Below, one piece after another: positions 1-8,431 of a stretch of DNA of 64,000 nt. The position numbers and the translations under genes were made by a program. Positions within the stretch are counted from its first letter, which is position 1. Each line of letters opens with the position of its first letter. This stretch comes from Desulfosporosinus lacus DSM 15449 (GTDB lineage: Bacteria > Bacillota > Desulfitobacteriia > Desulfitobacteriales > Desulfitobacteriaceae). The notes beneath the pieces are model-generated. The model did not search any database, was not told the origin of the DNA, and saw only the letters and a list, made by a program, of their open reading frames with translations. The stretch is taken from assembly GCF_900129935.1 (NCBI RefSeq), contig NZ_FQXJ01000015.1, forward strand, positions 1-64,000, given 5' to 3'.

Positions 1-226
1 GGACACCAAATTGAGGATCTACTTCTATCAAAAGGTGGACATGGTCGGGCATGATCTCCAGTTCTATTAGTTCAGATTGAAGTTCTTCGCATATCTCCCT
101 TATCAACTCCTTTAAGCGAACTTCAATTTGACCAACCAAAACCTTCCTACGATACTTTGGACACCACACCACATGGTACTTGCATGAATAGACAATGTTG
201 TTGTTAGATTTGTAGTTTATATCCAT
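1..226 (-). CDS. tnpA: IS200/IS605-family transposase TnpA, partial (3' end outside window)
   Basis: A Y1 HUH single-strand transposase. The reverse complement reads MDINYKSNNNIVYSCKYHVV followed by WCPKYRRKVL, the hallmark N-terminus of IS200-type TnpA. The HUH motif HVHLL lies near residue 64. Reading starts at an ATG at 224-226 and runs off the left edge after about 75 codons, so the catalytic Tyr helix is not visible. The family cuts and joins single-stranded DNA at subterminal hairpins. A matching hairpin lies just upstream, at about 291-313. Family assignment is firm; completeness of the element is unknown. Confidence 0.9.
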   Translation of the reverse strand, partial: MDINYKSNNNIVYSCKYHVVWCPKYRRKVLVGQIEVRLKELIREICEELQSELIELEIMPDHVHLLIEVDPQFGV

Positions 227-323
227 ATTTATATTATACCGCGCATACTTATATAATACAATTAGAACCTAGAATTGCCTTATATCCCCATAGTTGAAAC
301 TAGGGGCTTTACGGCAACAAGTG
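1..323 (-). mobile_element. IS200/IS605-type element, left end in window
   Basis: The element contains tnpA and the segment between tnpA and the truncated ABC-F reading frame. That segment folds into an imperfect hairpin (CCCCTAG ... CTATGGGG on the minus strand, about 291-306), as IS200/IS605 left ends do. The sequence directly outside, read on the minus strand, ends in ATTAC within the ABC-F codons for DGKIT. TTAC is a known type of cleavage tetranucleotide for some members of the family. The end at about 323 is inferred from where ABC-F similarity stops. Confidence 0.6.
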
Positions 324-1255
324 GTAATTTTTCCGTCTTTCAGTTCCCATATCTTATCAATCACCTCATCCAGGAAATAGCGGTCATGGCTAATCACGAG
401 TAAGGCACCCGAGAAATATTTCAGCTGTCCGATTAAAAAATCAATTCCTGCACGGTCTAAATGACTGGTTGGTTCATCTGCGAAGATACCATGCACCTGT
501 TCCGAAAGAGCTTGAGCAATTTTAAGCCTTGTTTCTTCCCCACCGCTCATGGTCTGTGCTTCTATTTGACTAACACCCAGTTTACCGGTAAGGGCAAAAT
601 CTTTGATCTCTTGAAAAATTACTTCCTCTAACTGAGGAATATAGGCAAACTTGCCAAGACGATTGATTTTACATCCCGGCAAAGTTAATTCTCCCAAGAG
701 CACCTTGAGTAAGGTGCTTTTGCCTGCGCCATTTGCCCCCACCAGGCTTTCCAGATAATAATCCCGGTTTGGCAAGTTTGTAAGTGAGTCGTAAAAGGCC
801 TGCTCATACAGCTTTTTTTGGGAGATTTCCAATTGTTGTTTTTGAATTTCTATCTGGTTGAAAAAAATGTCCAGCTGGGCTTTATATCTGACGATTAAGG
901 TCAAGATAATAAGCACCGCCCCATAGGACACGATCCCCGGCAGGGGAGAAAGTGACTCTGAGAACAGAATGACTAGAATGGCCGTTAGCATACTAAACCC
1001 ATTCAAACCCAGAGCAGTGATATACCCTGTTTGATTCAGCTTTAAGACCAAATAAACGGATATCAGCATCTGGAATTGGGTGACAATCCCTCGAATAACG
1101 GACATATCCAGAAACAAAACCGGGGAACCGGCCTCCGCACCTGAGGAACATCTGAGTAAAGCCGCAAATAGGATATAGCCCATACTGCAGATCATTATGA
1201 TAAAAATTCTCATCTTTTTCGATAGCTCCCGATGAAACGTCAGCGGTTGCCACAT
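269..1255 (-). CDS. Chimeric ORF: 5TM/GGDEF-start sensor fused to truncated ABC-F ATPase
   Basis: ATG at 1255 is preceded by AGGAGG at good spacing; a start at 1288 is less likely. Residues about 10-135 give five hydrophobic helices, followed by a coiled linker and then the first residues of a GGDEF domain ([18 protein letters not shown]). There the frame passes directly into [10 protein letters not shown], the Walker A of an ABC-F (Msr/Vga/Lsa-like antibiotic resistance) ATPase. Signature [10 protein letters not shown], Walker [13 protein letters not shown] and switch ISHDRYFL follow. The frame then breaks off after DGKIT at the IS200-type element. Neither the GGDEF catalytic half nor the second ABC domain is present. 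This is probably a deletion fusion that is non-functional in both parents' roles. Sequence support for both halves is strong; function is unknown. Confidence 0.75.
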   Translation of the reverse strand: MWQPLTFHRELSKKMRIFIIMICSMGYILFAALLRCSSGAEAGSPVLFLDMSVIRGIVTQFQMLISVYLVLKLNQTGYITALGLNGFSMLTAILVILFSESLSPLPGIVSYGAVLIILTLIVRYKAQLDIFFNQIEIQKQQLEISQKKLYEQAFYDSLTNLPNRDYYLESLVGANGAGKSTLLKVLLGELTLPGCKINRLGKFAYIPQLEEVIFQEIKDFALTGKLGVSQIEAQTMSGGEETRLKIAQALSEQVHGIFADEPTSHLDRAGIDFLIGQLKYFSGALLVISHDRYFLDEVIDKIWELKDGKITTCCRKAPSFNYGDIRQF

Positions 1256-1294
1256 TTTGTTGCCTCCTAAACTACATCTTTCAACCATTCAACT

Positions 1295-1672
1295 TTAAAT
1301 CCCAACATCAATGTCGAAGGAGCATTTTTTAGAAAAGAAGGCGCGCAATTCGTACGGCTCGTATCTTGTTTTGAATTGAATCCGAAAGCCTTCTTCCTTG
1401 ATGATCCGCGCACACTCCTTGTCGGAAACCAGATCGGTGGGATAATAATGGATGATATCCGCAAATTTCATCATACAATAAAGCAGCAATAATGCCTTCT
1501 CATTATCCGCTTCGCCGCTTTCCTCAAAGTGGATCGTGATGCAATATTCTCTTTCCATGTTTTTCGCCTGTTTAAGCATCATGTTTTTCTCCAAATTCCT
1601 GCAAATCTCAATTTGTGATAACTTAGCCAGCTTTACTGCCTTTGCTTTTTTCAATGATACTCGATTCTTCAT
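1295..1672 (-). CDS. Small protein resembling a stand-alone CheA P2-like domain
   Basis: About 125 residues. The N-terminal ~35 are Lys-rich with a short helix. The remainder (a CITIHFEE strand, then ALLLLYCMMKFADIIHYYPT, then FRIQFKT) follows the strand-helix-strand layout of the CheY-binding P2 domain of CheA: one helix that aligns with RAFMVLRAL-type CheA sequence, then 'DI..P'. No kinase or Hpt domain is attached. The start is uncertain: an ATG at 1672 or a TTG at 1690, both with weak ribosome sites. It follows the two-component operon, beyond that operon's terminator. It could be a scaffold for a receiver domain, or a relic. Similarity is judged by eye only. Confidence 0.45.
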   Translation of the reverse strand: MKNRVSLKKAKAVKLAKLSQIEICRNLEKNMMLKQAKNMEREYCITIHFEESGEADNEKALLLLYCMMKFADIIHYYPTDLVSDKECARIIKEEGFRIQFKTRYEPYELRAFFSKKCSFDIDVGI

Positions 1673-1701
1673 TCTTTTAGGGGGATTCAATGACAGAAAG
1701 C

Positions 1702-1729
1702 AAAAAAAACGACATGAAATGTCGTTTTT
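1702..1729 (-). terminator. Rho-independent terminator after the receiver-HDOD gene
   Basis: AAACGACAT / ATGTCGTTT stem of 9 bp with a GAA loop. It is A/T-flanked on both sides, so it can act in both directions. It lies 22 bases past the stop of the receiver-HDOD gene and ends the three-gene two-component operon. Confidence 0.8.
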
Positions 1730-1750
1730 CCCCGATAAAGGTCCTTATAA

Positions 1751-2944
1751 TTATGAATCAGATGTTTTTATCTCTTGAAACATTTTGTCGATGTCTTCTT
1801 CTTTCAAATATAACCGTTCTATAACCTCCGGCTCCACTTTTCTCAATTCCTGATCGGATACCATATTCCAGGAGAAAATATCCGCCATATGCACCAAGGA
1901 TACCAGCTTATGGTTGATCACTTTGTCATCCATAGGACAATGATGAAACATTGCCGCTTCAACAATTGAATAAGGCAGTTCCCACCAGTTGAGAAGATAT
2001 CCGCCAATCTCAGGATGGGTAGTTTCCAAGAATTCCAACTCCTCGTAGTAGTAAAAGACGTCATGTCCGGTCGTTATGGTTTTTGTCCGTTCGGCATATT
2101 CATGAGTATATTTGCTCAGTATGATTACTTTTCCAACGTCGTGCAATAAACCGGCCGATGAACAGGTTTCGGGTATTTTTTCGTTAAACACCCGCAGATA
2201 GAGATCATGCAGAATGCGATTGGTCAGAACGGCATGCTGCCATAGCGTATCAAGGTCCCGTTTGAGACGAGGATTCTTCGTATGGTTTAATTCCTGATAA
2301 AGACAGCAGTTCATCAGGATATCTTTTACGCTGTTTAGCCCCAGATAGACAGCAGCCTGCTGGACAGAACCTGTTTTTTTGCCAAAAAACGCCGAGTTGA
2401 CAACCTGTAAGACTTTGGCTGCCGTCGATGGATCACGTTCTATTGCGGCCACAATCTGCTTCATATCAGCATTTTTTTCGACAAGCTCATTAAATTGATG
2501 ATACACGCTATCCGGTGAAAGCAAAAAGTCAATATTATTGATCTTTTCCAGTACTTTCTTATTGTTGAGTATTTGCTCAACACTGAAAACATTCTCAATG
2601 GTTTTTAAAAGCTCTTGGTTTTGCCAGGGTTTTAAAATAAAAAGCTTGGCCAGACAGCTTCGCTGGATTTTCAATAATTCATGCTCATCTGGATACCCGC
2701 TTAAGACCAGCCGGATAACAGACGGGTATTTGGCCTTTACCTCTTTCAAAAGCTGGTAGCCGGTCATTCCGGGCATCCTGATGTCTGTAATCAGCAAATC
2801 AATATCCTGACTGCTGAAAAGGTTTAAGGCTTCCTCCCCGCTTTCCGCGGTATAAACCTGATACGGACTTCCGGCCAACGCCCGTTTTAAAGAACGCAGG
2901 ATATTCGTTTCATCATCTACAAGCAAAATATTTTTTTTATCCAT
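1751..2944 (-). CDS. Response regulator: receiver + HDOD output domain
   Basis: The N-terminal receiver (residues 1-120) has acidic residues DDE at 10-12, phospho-acceptor D54 in LLITDIRMPG, and the conserved Lys in FILKPW. After a short linker comes an HDOD domain (about 150-390) with FFGKK, TLWQHAVLTN, GLLHDVGK and an HHCPMDD stretch. HDOD proteins are HD-related signalling outputs without proven hydrolase activity. The ATG at 2944 is preferred over the TTG at 2950. It starts 15 bases after the kinase stop, so it is very likely co-transcribed and phosphorylated by that kinase. Together with the LytTR regulator upstream, the kinase probably serves two outputs. Confidence 0.9.
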   Translation of the reverse strand: MDKKNILLVDDETNILRSLKRALAGSPYQVYTAESGEEALNLFSSQDIDLLITDIRMPGMTGYQLLKEVKAKYPSVIRLVLSGYPDEHELLKIQRSCLAKLFILKPWQNQELLKTIENVFSVEQILNNKKVLEKINNIDFLLSPDSVYHQFNELVEKNADMKQIVAAIERDPSTAAKVLQVVNSAFFGKKTGSVQQAAVYLGLNSVKDILMNCCLYQELNHTKNPRLKRDLDTLWQHAVLTNRILHDLYLRVFNEKIPETCSSAGLLHDVGKVIILSKYTHEYAERTKTITTGHDVFYYYEELEFLETTHPEIGGYLLNWWELPYSIVEAAMFHHCPMDDKVINHKLVSLVHMADIFSWNMVSDQELRKVEPEVIERLYLKEEDIDKMFQEIKTSDS

Positions 2945-2959
2945 CGCCAACCGCTTTCT

Positions 2960-4504
2960 CTATTCCAACTTGGAAACAGGGAGTTTAATGATAAATTTAC
3001 TGCCCACATGTTCCGTGCTTTGAACAAGCAGCTGGCCCCCGTGCTCATTCACAATGATGTCGTAAGCAATGCTCAGCCCCAAACCCGTTCCTTGGCCAAT
3101 GGGTTTGGTGCTGAAAAACGGGTTGAATACCTGATGCAGGTTCTCTTCGCTTATTCCGATGCCATTATCCTCGATCTGGCAAATCACAACGTCTTTTGAT
3201 AATTCCGTGCTGATAATGATCGTTCCAAAAGTATCGGACTCTTTCGCTTTGATCGCCTGAACCGCGTTTAGAATGATATTCACCAATACCTGGCTGATAT
3301 GACTTCCTTTGGCCTGGATTGTGGGAATATCCCCCAAAAGCTCGACAACTCGCGCAGAATGCTTGATTTCATTTTTTACCATGAAGAGGGTGCTTTGGAT
3401 GTTCTTATTCAGATCAAAATCTGCGAAATCATTGTTAGGCTCCACCCTCACATAGGTTGTCATGCCTTGAACGATTTCCCGGATGCGCGCCAATCCTTCT
3501 TCAATATCATGATGGATTTCTTCCAAATCTGCACATAGGGGAAGAATATTTTTCTTATCGTTTATTTCCTTTAGCTTTGAGAGTATTTCTGCATTTTTTT
3601 CCAGTTTATCAGCAGACATTTGGTGCATATATGCCGCAAACTCCCTGTTGGCTTCCTTGAGTTGATGGTAATAATCCCGGGATGTTTCATAGTTGCTGGC
3701 AATATAGCCTAAGGGGTTGTTGATTTCATGGGCCACCCCGGCAGCCAACTGTCCAATTCCTGCGAGTTTTTCCTGTTGAATCATCTGCTCCTGGTTTTTT
3801 TGTAAACGCTCCAAAGCCTCCCTTAATTCTTCTTCGGAAGCCATTTTTTCTTCATATAAGACTGAGATTTCTTCTTTCTGTTTCACCGTTTTTTGAAGTT
3901 CGTGTTCAATTCTGCAATATCGGTCAATGCAGATTTTATGAAAAGCGGCCGCAATAAAAGCCAAAAAAACGATAAAGACACCTTGCGTAATATAATACAC
4001 AATACCGATCTGATAAGATTCCGCAAAAAAATGACGAGAAACAATATAAAAGCTCGCAATGACAACGGCCAAGCCCAGAGCATATAATTTGGACCTGGAA
4101 ACCCAGAACATGGCCAGTATTAATTGGATAAAGGCCAAGGTCCAAACGGCCGGTCCAATCAGATAATAAAATCTGACTGTTACAAATATAAAAATGACCG
4201 CTGTAAGCACGGGACTCAGAATCAGCAGTTTTCTATCGGGTTCTAATCTGGCAAGAACCGAGTAGACTATACCTGCCAACAAAAGAACCAGACTATCCGG
4301 TAGGTAGTTCTCCCAATTTTGCCGTTCGAAAAAAAAACGTGCGATAAAACTGGCCGCTGACGCAAGGTAGAGAAGCGAAGATGCGTACATACAAATAATG
4401 ATGTTTTCATATTTTCGTATTACTTCCGTATCTTCAGCCACACGCAGTACCTGAATGATTTTCGGGATCGTCTTCCAGGCAGACTTATTAAGCTTTTCAC
4501 TCAC
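2960..4504 (-). CDS. Membrane sensor histidine kinase
   Basis: About 514 residues. A hydrophobic N-terminal region gives roughly six membrane helices (residues ~35-190), followed by a coiled coil (KQKEEISVLYEEKMASEEEL) and the dimerisation/phosphoacceptor segment GQLAAGVAHEINNPLGYI. The ATPase domain follows: N box NIILNAVQAI, G1 DNGIGIS, F/G2 FFSTKPIGQGTGLGLSIA. All catalytic motifs look intact. A GTG at 4504 lies 8 bases from GAGG and is preferred over the GTG at 4513, which overlaps the ribosome site. It is the middle gene of the operon with two response regulators. Large periplasmic sensing loops are absent, so the stimulus is likely in the membrane or the cytoplasm. Confidence 0.9.
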   Translation of the reverse strand: MSEKLNKSAWKTIPKIIQVLRVAEDTEVIRKYENIIICMYASSLLYLASAASFIARFFFERQNWENYLPDSLVLLLAGIVYSVLARLEPDRKLLILSPVLTAVIFIFVTVRFYYLIGPAVWTLAFIQLILAMFWVSRSKLYALGLAVVIASFYIVSRHFFAESYQIGIVYYITQGVFIVFLAFIAAAFHKICIDRYCRIEHELQKTVKQKEEISVLYEEKMASEEELREALERLQKNQEQMIQQEKLAGIGQLAAGVAHEINNPLGYIASNYETSRDYYHQLKEANREFAAYMHQMSADKLEKNAEILSKLKEINDKKNILPLCADLEEIHHDIEEGLARIREIVQGMTTYVRVEPNNDFADFDLNKNIQSTLFMVKNEIKHSARVVELLGDIPTIQAKGSHISQVLVNIILNAVQAIKAKESDTFGTIIISTELSKDVVICQIEDNGIGISEENLHQVFNPFFSTKPIGQGTGLGLSIAYDIIVNEHGGQLLVQSTEHVGSKFIIKLPVSKLE

Positions 4505-4552
4505 GGCTTTCACCTCAAAGAGATACCATATTCCAAGCGCCTTTTTTCTACT

Positions 4553-5410
4553 TTAAAACGCAAATATTTTTTTCAGTTGTTTTATGCTGTTTCTGCTGAC
4601 AGGGATGTTTTCCTTTAAATTCTTTGGCGTAATTGTGTAGGCTCCGTTAAACCAGGGGGTTATCTTGGCAATCTGATCGACATTGACAATAAAGCTCCTG
4701 TGACACCGGAAAAAATTATATCCCGCAAGTCTCTGTTCCCATAAATTTAAGGAATCATGGCTTATATACCTTCCTGTACTGGCAACCACGGTCACATCCC
4801 CGCTCTCGGCCGAAAGATAAATAATATCCGTAATTTCGATGATGATGATGTTATCCTCTTCATTAACAGGGATTTTTCCCATACCCGGTTCAGGTTTGCA
4901 TTTCGTACCGGTCTGTTCGTTTTGATCTTCCCCCGGCAGGAAATGATTGATTGCGTTTAATTTTTCGGAAACATCCAACAGGCAATTTTTGCTGAAGTTG
5001 AGAATTTGCTGAATATTTTCCTTTTCTTTTTGTTCTTGTTTCCAGGTGAGGGCTTTTTTGACGACCGTTTTTACCTCTTCGTTTTCCCAGGGCTTTGCAA
5101 TGTAGTAGTAAATACTTCCCTCGTTGATGGCTGAAATCGCAACATTAATATCGTTAGACCCGGTAATGAGAATTCGAATTGTATCCGGACTGATTCGTTT
5201 GGCATGCGTCAAAAGCTCAATGCCCGACATGCCGGGCATCTGATGATCGCAAATAATCAGATCAATTTCATTCTTTTGGATCAGTGTCAAGGCATCCTCG
5301 GGGTTTTCCGCCGATAACAGGTTGTACGCCTCCTGCTGGAAAACACGTCTGAGGGCACGAATAACACTCGCTTCATCATCGATTAACAGGATATTAGCCT
5401 CCAGCCCCAT
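4553..5410 (-). CDS. LytTR-family response regulator
   Basis: The receiver domain at residues 1-120 has DDE near 11-13, D55 in LIICDHQMPG and Lys in IAKPW. A linker of about 65 residues leads to a C-terminal LytTR DNA-binding domain (about 190-285): IIYLSAESGDVTV, FFRCHRSFIVNVDQI, ITPWFNGAYTI, VSRNSIKQLKK. LytTR proteins bind as dimers to paired direct repeats. ATG with GAGGTG five bases upstream. First gene of the regulator-kinase-HDOD operon; 48 bases separate it from the kinase. Targets are not evident, though the 5' region has an inverted repeat that might be an autoregulatory site. Confidence 0.9.
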   Translation of the reverse strand: MGLEANILLIDDEASVIRALRRVFQQEAYNLLSAENPEDALTLIQKNEIDLIICDHQMPGMSGIELLTHAKRISPDTIRILITGSNDINVAISAINEGSIYYYIAKPWENEEVKTVVKKALTWKQEQKEKENIQQILNFSKNCLLDVSEKLNAINHFLPGEDQNEQTGTKCKPEPGMGKIPVNEEDNIIIIEITDIIYLSAESGDVTVVASTGRYISHDSLNLWEQRLAGYNFFRCHRSFIVNVDQIAKITPWFNGAYTITPKNLKENIPVSRNSIKQLKKIFAF

Positions 5411-5792
5411 CGTGACACCTCACTGAATATCATATCTCTGAATAAAAGGCCTCTATAAAAATTTGGCGATATACCAAAATCTTTCTATAATATATCGGCA
5501 TATTTTCATTATACTTTATACTTTACGGCCATACAACATTTGTTGTCACTATACAATTTCTTCCTGATTCTTTTGCTTTATATAGTGTTTAATCTGCATT
5601 GTCTATAAGATGTTGCATATTCCTTTGAATTATCCGGTACATCGGAATAAATACCTACCACTGATCGTGCATCTGAACTCACTTTTATCTTCAAATACCA
5701 GATTTTGTACTGTTTCACTTATTCTGCTTCCTACAAGAACAGCCTGCTCATTGTTTGTTTCGTGTAGAGGAATTAAAAACTCCAAAATAAAT
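5411..5792. other. Intergenic region upstream of the two-component operon
   Basis: AT-rich and without a credible gene. It holds the presumed operon promoter. A 7-bp inverted repeat CGATATA (5467-5473) / TATATCG (5491-5497) with a 17-base spacer lies about 60 bases before the LytTR gene and could be a regulator site. No clear -35/-10 pair was singled out. The part from 5785 belongs to the distal rlmD-like 3' end copy. Confidence 0.4.
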
Positions 5793-5816
5793 GACGCGAA
5801 GGATAGCCACCACGTC
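5785..5816 (-). terminator. Terminator-like hairpin copied with the distal rlmD tail
   Basis: GACGTG / CGCGTC stem (minus strand, one G-U pair) followed by TTATTT. Its flanks match those of the rlmD terminator at 36592-36624 (GACGYGAARGATA...CACGTC in both). This suggests the rlmD 3' end and its terminator were duplicated or displaced here. Confidence 0.55.
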
Positions 5817-5863
5817 AAAAACATATTTTCATATCCTTCATCTTAAACCCTTATATATCAAGG

Positions 5864-5948
5864 TTACAGCCTCTGCAACAGGATTATTACCTCCACGTGC
5901 CTTGAGGATACAAAAAAGACGCCGATTAAACCTGTTTGGCCTTGGCGG
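5864..5948 (-). repeat. att-like rlmD-tail site 1 (distal end of array)
   Basis: The minus strand encodes a head (...VFFVSSR) joined to HVEVIILLQRL-stop. The tail and the ~100 bases beyond it are nearly the same as the real rlmD 3' end at 36.67-36.71 kb. The head is not the rlmD sequence (which has DMFPWTG before HVE) but the head class seen in many sites of this array (KGIP..IFFVSSR type). This is what a right-hand attachment junction would look like. Confidence 0.7.
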
Positions 5949-5965
5949 CATGGCTTCTTTCACAA

Positions 5966-6852
5966 TCACTTTTCGATAAAGAATCTTGTTCCCTTTGATT
6001 TAGGAAGCTCATTGTTAATAAGTTCAACTGCTAAGACATTCCTATTTTTACTTGAGGATCGAACTAATCGCTGCTTTCCAATGACATGCCGAAGTCCTAA
6101 AAGATACCCACTATATTGGGCTACTTTTTCAAAATTAAAATTTTCAATAGCTGTATTAATCTTTCCAGAAAGTTCATGAACTGCGATTCTATCATTTCCG
6201 TTCAAAAGTTGCCAGATCTCTTCAATATAAACCTTATATTCATCAGGGCTTACCCGCCCTGAACAAACTCCCAAACAAGTACCTAATTGCAAGAACAGAC
6301 AACCATCGGTCCTCTTAACCAGTCGTGGAGTAGAACATTTTCGTATAGGATAAAAATCCTTCAAATAATCTAATACGGTCTCAACCCGCCGAAGACTGGT
6401 CAAAGGACCAAAATACAATGCGTCATCATCTATTTTTTCATTTACTTCGTAACCTTAGGGTAACGTTCAGCCATTATCTTAATATAACAATACTTTTTAT
6501 CAGTCTTCATCTGTTTATTATATCGAGGTTTAATTTCCTTGATCAGGCGACATTCTTCAATAAATGCATCCAATTCCGTATCTGTAACTATATATTTTAA
6601 TGTATGAATGCGGTGTATCATTTCAACAACTTTAGGAGTCCTGTCCTTTTGATGATTAAAATATTGTGACACCCTGTTTTTTAAATTTTTCGCCTTACCA
6701 ACATAGATAATATTTCCAAGTGAATCGATCATCATATAAACACCGGGTTTCACTGGTAGTTGCCTCGGGTCGTAATTTCTCCAAGCTCTTGACCTTTCCT
6801 GTCCTTCAATCCGCTCCCCCCGCACTGGTTTACTTCTTTTTCCTTTTCGCAT
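5966..6852 (-). pseudogene. UvrC-like GIY-YIG nuclease, broken by one frameshift
   Basis: Residues 1-136 (6852-6442) carry the UvrC-type GIY-YIG domain: LPVKPGVYMM, IIYVGKAKNLKNRV, a conserved Arg/Glu region and KPRYNKQMKTDKKYCYIKI. The frame stops at PKVTK. The next frame continues at VNEKIDDDALYFGPL and runs to 5966 through LGVCSGRV and a UvrB/C interaction-like helix (FEKVAQYSG). One base in the GTTACGAAG region restores a single frame. Even joined it is about 295 residues, half of UvrC, lacking the RNase H-like nuclease and HhH, so it resembles short UvrC-like proteins. It ends 18 bases before att-like site 1. Could be a sequencing error. Confidence 0.75.
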
Positions 6853-6888
6853 TGCTCAATTTTCGTCTCTAACTACAACCCCTTGTGT

Positions 6889-7296
6889 TCAAACCGTATT
6901 ATTATTTCTTCCGACCACTATTCGTGATCCACCTATTCTACATACTGCATGTAACACAGCTCTCAATGAATAAATAGCCATTTTTTGACCAATGCCGATA
7001 CCTCGTAATCCTTTATCAACTGCAAACCTTCCCCATTGCCATTTATCATCTTTTTTCCAGGCTGCTACCACTGCAATAATATCTTCTCCTACTCTTGAGC
7101 ACCACCAAATTGGCTTTAAATTATCATTCACTGGAACCAATTCTGCAGGAATACCCTGCTCATCAGTAAATACTTCTATTGCTAATTTTATTGCCTCATC
7201 CCTATAATTTCCTGAAATTTTTTCAATTAAAATTCTAGAATCATTCTTTTTCAGATGGTTTTTTACTGACGATTCCATTTCAATCAATCTTAACAC
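6889..7296 (-). CDS. GNAT-family N-acetyltransferase, probably C-terminally truncated
   Basis: The core strand WWCSRVGEDIIAVVAAW and the acetyl-CoA loop RFAVDKGLRGIGIGQKMA (the R/Q-x-x-G-x-G/A motif) mark an acetyltransferase of about 130 residues. Members of this subfamily run on for roughly 20 more residues of strand and helix after the position where this one ends (RIVVGRNNNTV). A GTG at 7296 or an ATG at 7278 can start it; neither has a convincing ribosome site. The substrate cannot be told. Activity is doubtful given the short end. Confidence 0.6.
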   Translation of the reverse strand: MLRLIEMESSVKNHLKKNDSRILIEKISGNYRDEAIKLAIEVFTDEQGIPAELVPVNDNLKPIWWCSRVGEDIIAVVAAWKKDDKWQWGRFAVDKGLRGIGIGQKMAIYSLRAVLHAVCRIGGSRIVVGRNNNTV

Positions 7297-7314
7297 CTGA
7301 TTTGCTCCTGCACC

Positions 7315-7353
7315 AGTCAGTCCTTTCTGAGAGCGGCTCAGAAAGGACTGACT
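7315..7353. repeat. 17-bp perfect inverted repeat
   Basis: AGTCAGTCCTTTCTGAG / CTCAGAAAGGACTGACT around a 5-base loop (AGCGG). It sits just past the stop of the MerR/TipA gene, so it may act as its terminator, but no U-run follows on either strand. Confidence 0.7.
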
Positions 7354-7363
7354 GACTTCCTGT

Positions 7364-8107
7364 TTAGATTAATTTTCCTGCATAGTTCTCTGCTGCGAAG
7401 CAGATATAGTAGCTTAAACCAGTCTGTTGATCTTCCATCATCTTCCTATGAAAATCATCTGTCATTAAAAACCTCGTTTGAGCTGCAAAACCATTTGCAT
7501 CAATGCTCATATCCTGCTGCATGAATTTGATATGCTTTTCAATTGCATCTGATACACTCTTGTCATTTACACTAACGCCGTTCTTCAGTGAGGTTACCAT
7601 AAACGACATAAATTCGGCTGCTTCATTAGCTTTTTTGTTCATTGCATCTGCATCGATTTCGCTTGTATCAATCTTATAGTCGTATTTTTCCTGCAAATGC
7701 TCATTCTGACCAGCAATTGCTTCCTCCCATTCCTTTTTATTTAATCCGTTAAACATTTTTTCCTTACTCATAGGTACTCCTTTCTCTTCGTGTTGGATCG
7801 TTTCCTCGAGCGTACGCAAAATGTGGGCATGCCTCTGCTCTCTTGCTTTTATTAGTGAATACTGTTCTCTAAGACAATTCAGCCGATCCGGCTCATTGTC
7901 CAATGCGTTTTTAATATTTTCCAAAGAAAACTCCAACTCTCGATAAAATAATATCTGCTGCAATCGTTTTAATTCCTTATCGCCATAATATCGATAACCA
8001 TTTTCAGCTATACTTTCCGGCATTAATAATCCGATTTTCTGATAGTGGTACAATGTCTTAATTGTCACACCGGAAAGCTCAGCTACTTCATGTACTGTAT
8101 AGGACAT
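7364..8107 (-). CDS. MerR/TipA-family transcriptional regulator with TipAS domain
   Basis: The N-terminal winged helix (1-70) reads YTVHEVAELSGVTIKTLYHY, YRYYGDKELKRLQQI, typical MerR. A coiled-coil dimer helix follows to about 110. The C-terminal ~130 residues (MFNGLNKKEW, FMQQDMSIDANGFAAQ, YYICFAAENYAGKL) match the TipAS antibiotic-recognition fold, which binds drugs such as thiopeptides and activates the regulator. Start ATG with GAGGTG upstream. It is followed by a long inverted repeat. It lies beside remnants of an ABC transporter and an acetyltransferase, so its targets may have been lost. Confidence 0.88.
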   Translation of the reverse strand: MSYTVHEVAELSGVTIKTLYHYQKIGLLMPESIAENGYRYYGDKELKRLQQILFYRELEFSLENIKNALDNEPDRLNCLREQYSLIKAREQRHAHILRTLEETIQHEEKGVPMSKEKMFNGLNKKEWEEAIAGQNEHLQEKYDYKIDTSEIDADAMNKKANEAAEFMSFMVTSLKNGVSVNDKSVSDAIEKHIKFMQQDMSIDANGFAAQTRFLMTDDFHRKMMEDQQTGLSYYICFAAENYAGKLI

Positions 8108-8327
8108 TTGACTTCACCTCGTTATCTAGTATAATCTCTTACCTCAGGTCGGAGTCAAAGAAGTTTTTACTTTTTATATGGAATGCCTATATAGGTTGAA
8201 CGAGTATTTTCAAAAGCCTAAACTTACGGATACAAACACGAGAAGCAATATAGCATAAGGCATCCAACCTAAAAATCCATAGCTGTTAATCACAGCCCTC
8301 TCCAAACTTATTGTCTAGTCAATACTA

Positions 8328-8431
8328 TCAGTGATATATGAATATGACTTTTCCTGCATTTACAATTGCAAGTTTATCTGCCAGTCGATCAACTTCTTCC
8401 AAATAATGTGTAGTAAGCAAAACGGTACATT
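8328..8431 (-). pseudogene. ABC transporter ATPase fragment
   Basis: The minus strand encodes TVLLTTHYLEEVDRLADKLA then IVNAGKVIF and a stop. This is the H-loop (TTH) and following region of a drug-type ABC ATPase. No Walker motifs, start codon or longer frame are attached. Only this ~33-codon remnant survives between the TipA-type regulator and the PadR gene. Confidence 0.65.

Noticed and set aside
993-1253. 86-codon minus-strand frame inside the chimera
   Set aside because: Out-of-frame shadow of the GGDEF/ABC-F chimera; no ribosome site, no family features.
5600-5850. Overlapping small frames on both strands before the two-component operon
   Set aside because: Low-complexity composition, no ribosome sites, and they overlap the duplicated rlmD 3' end.
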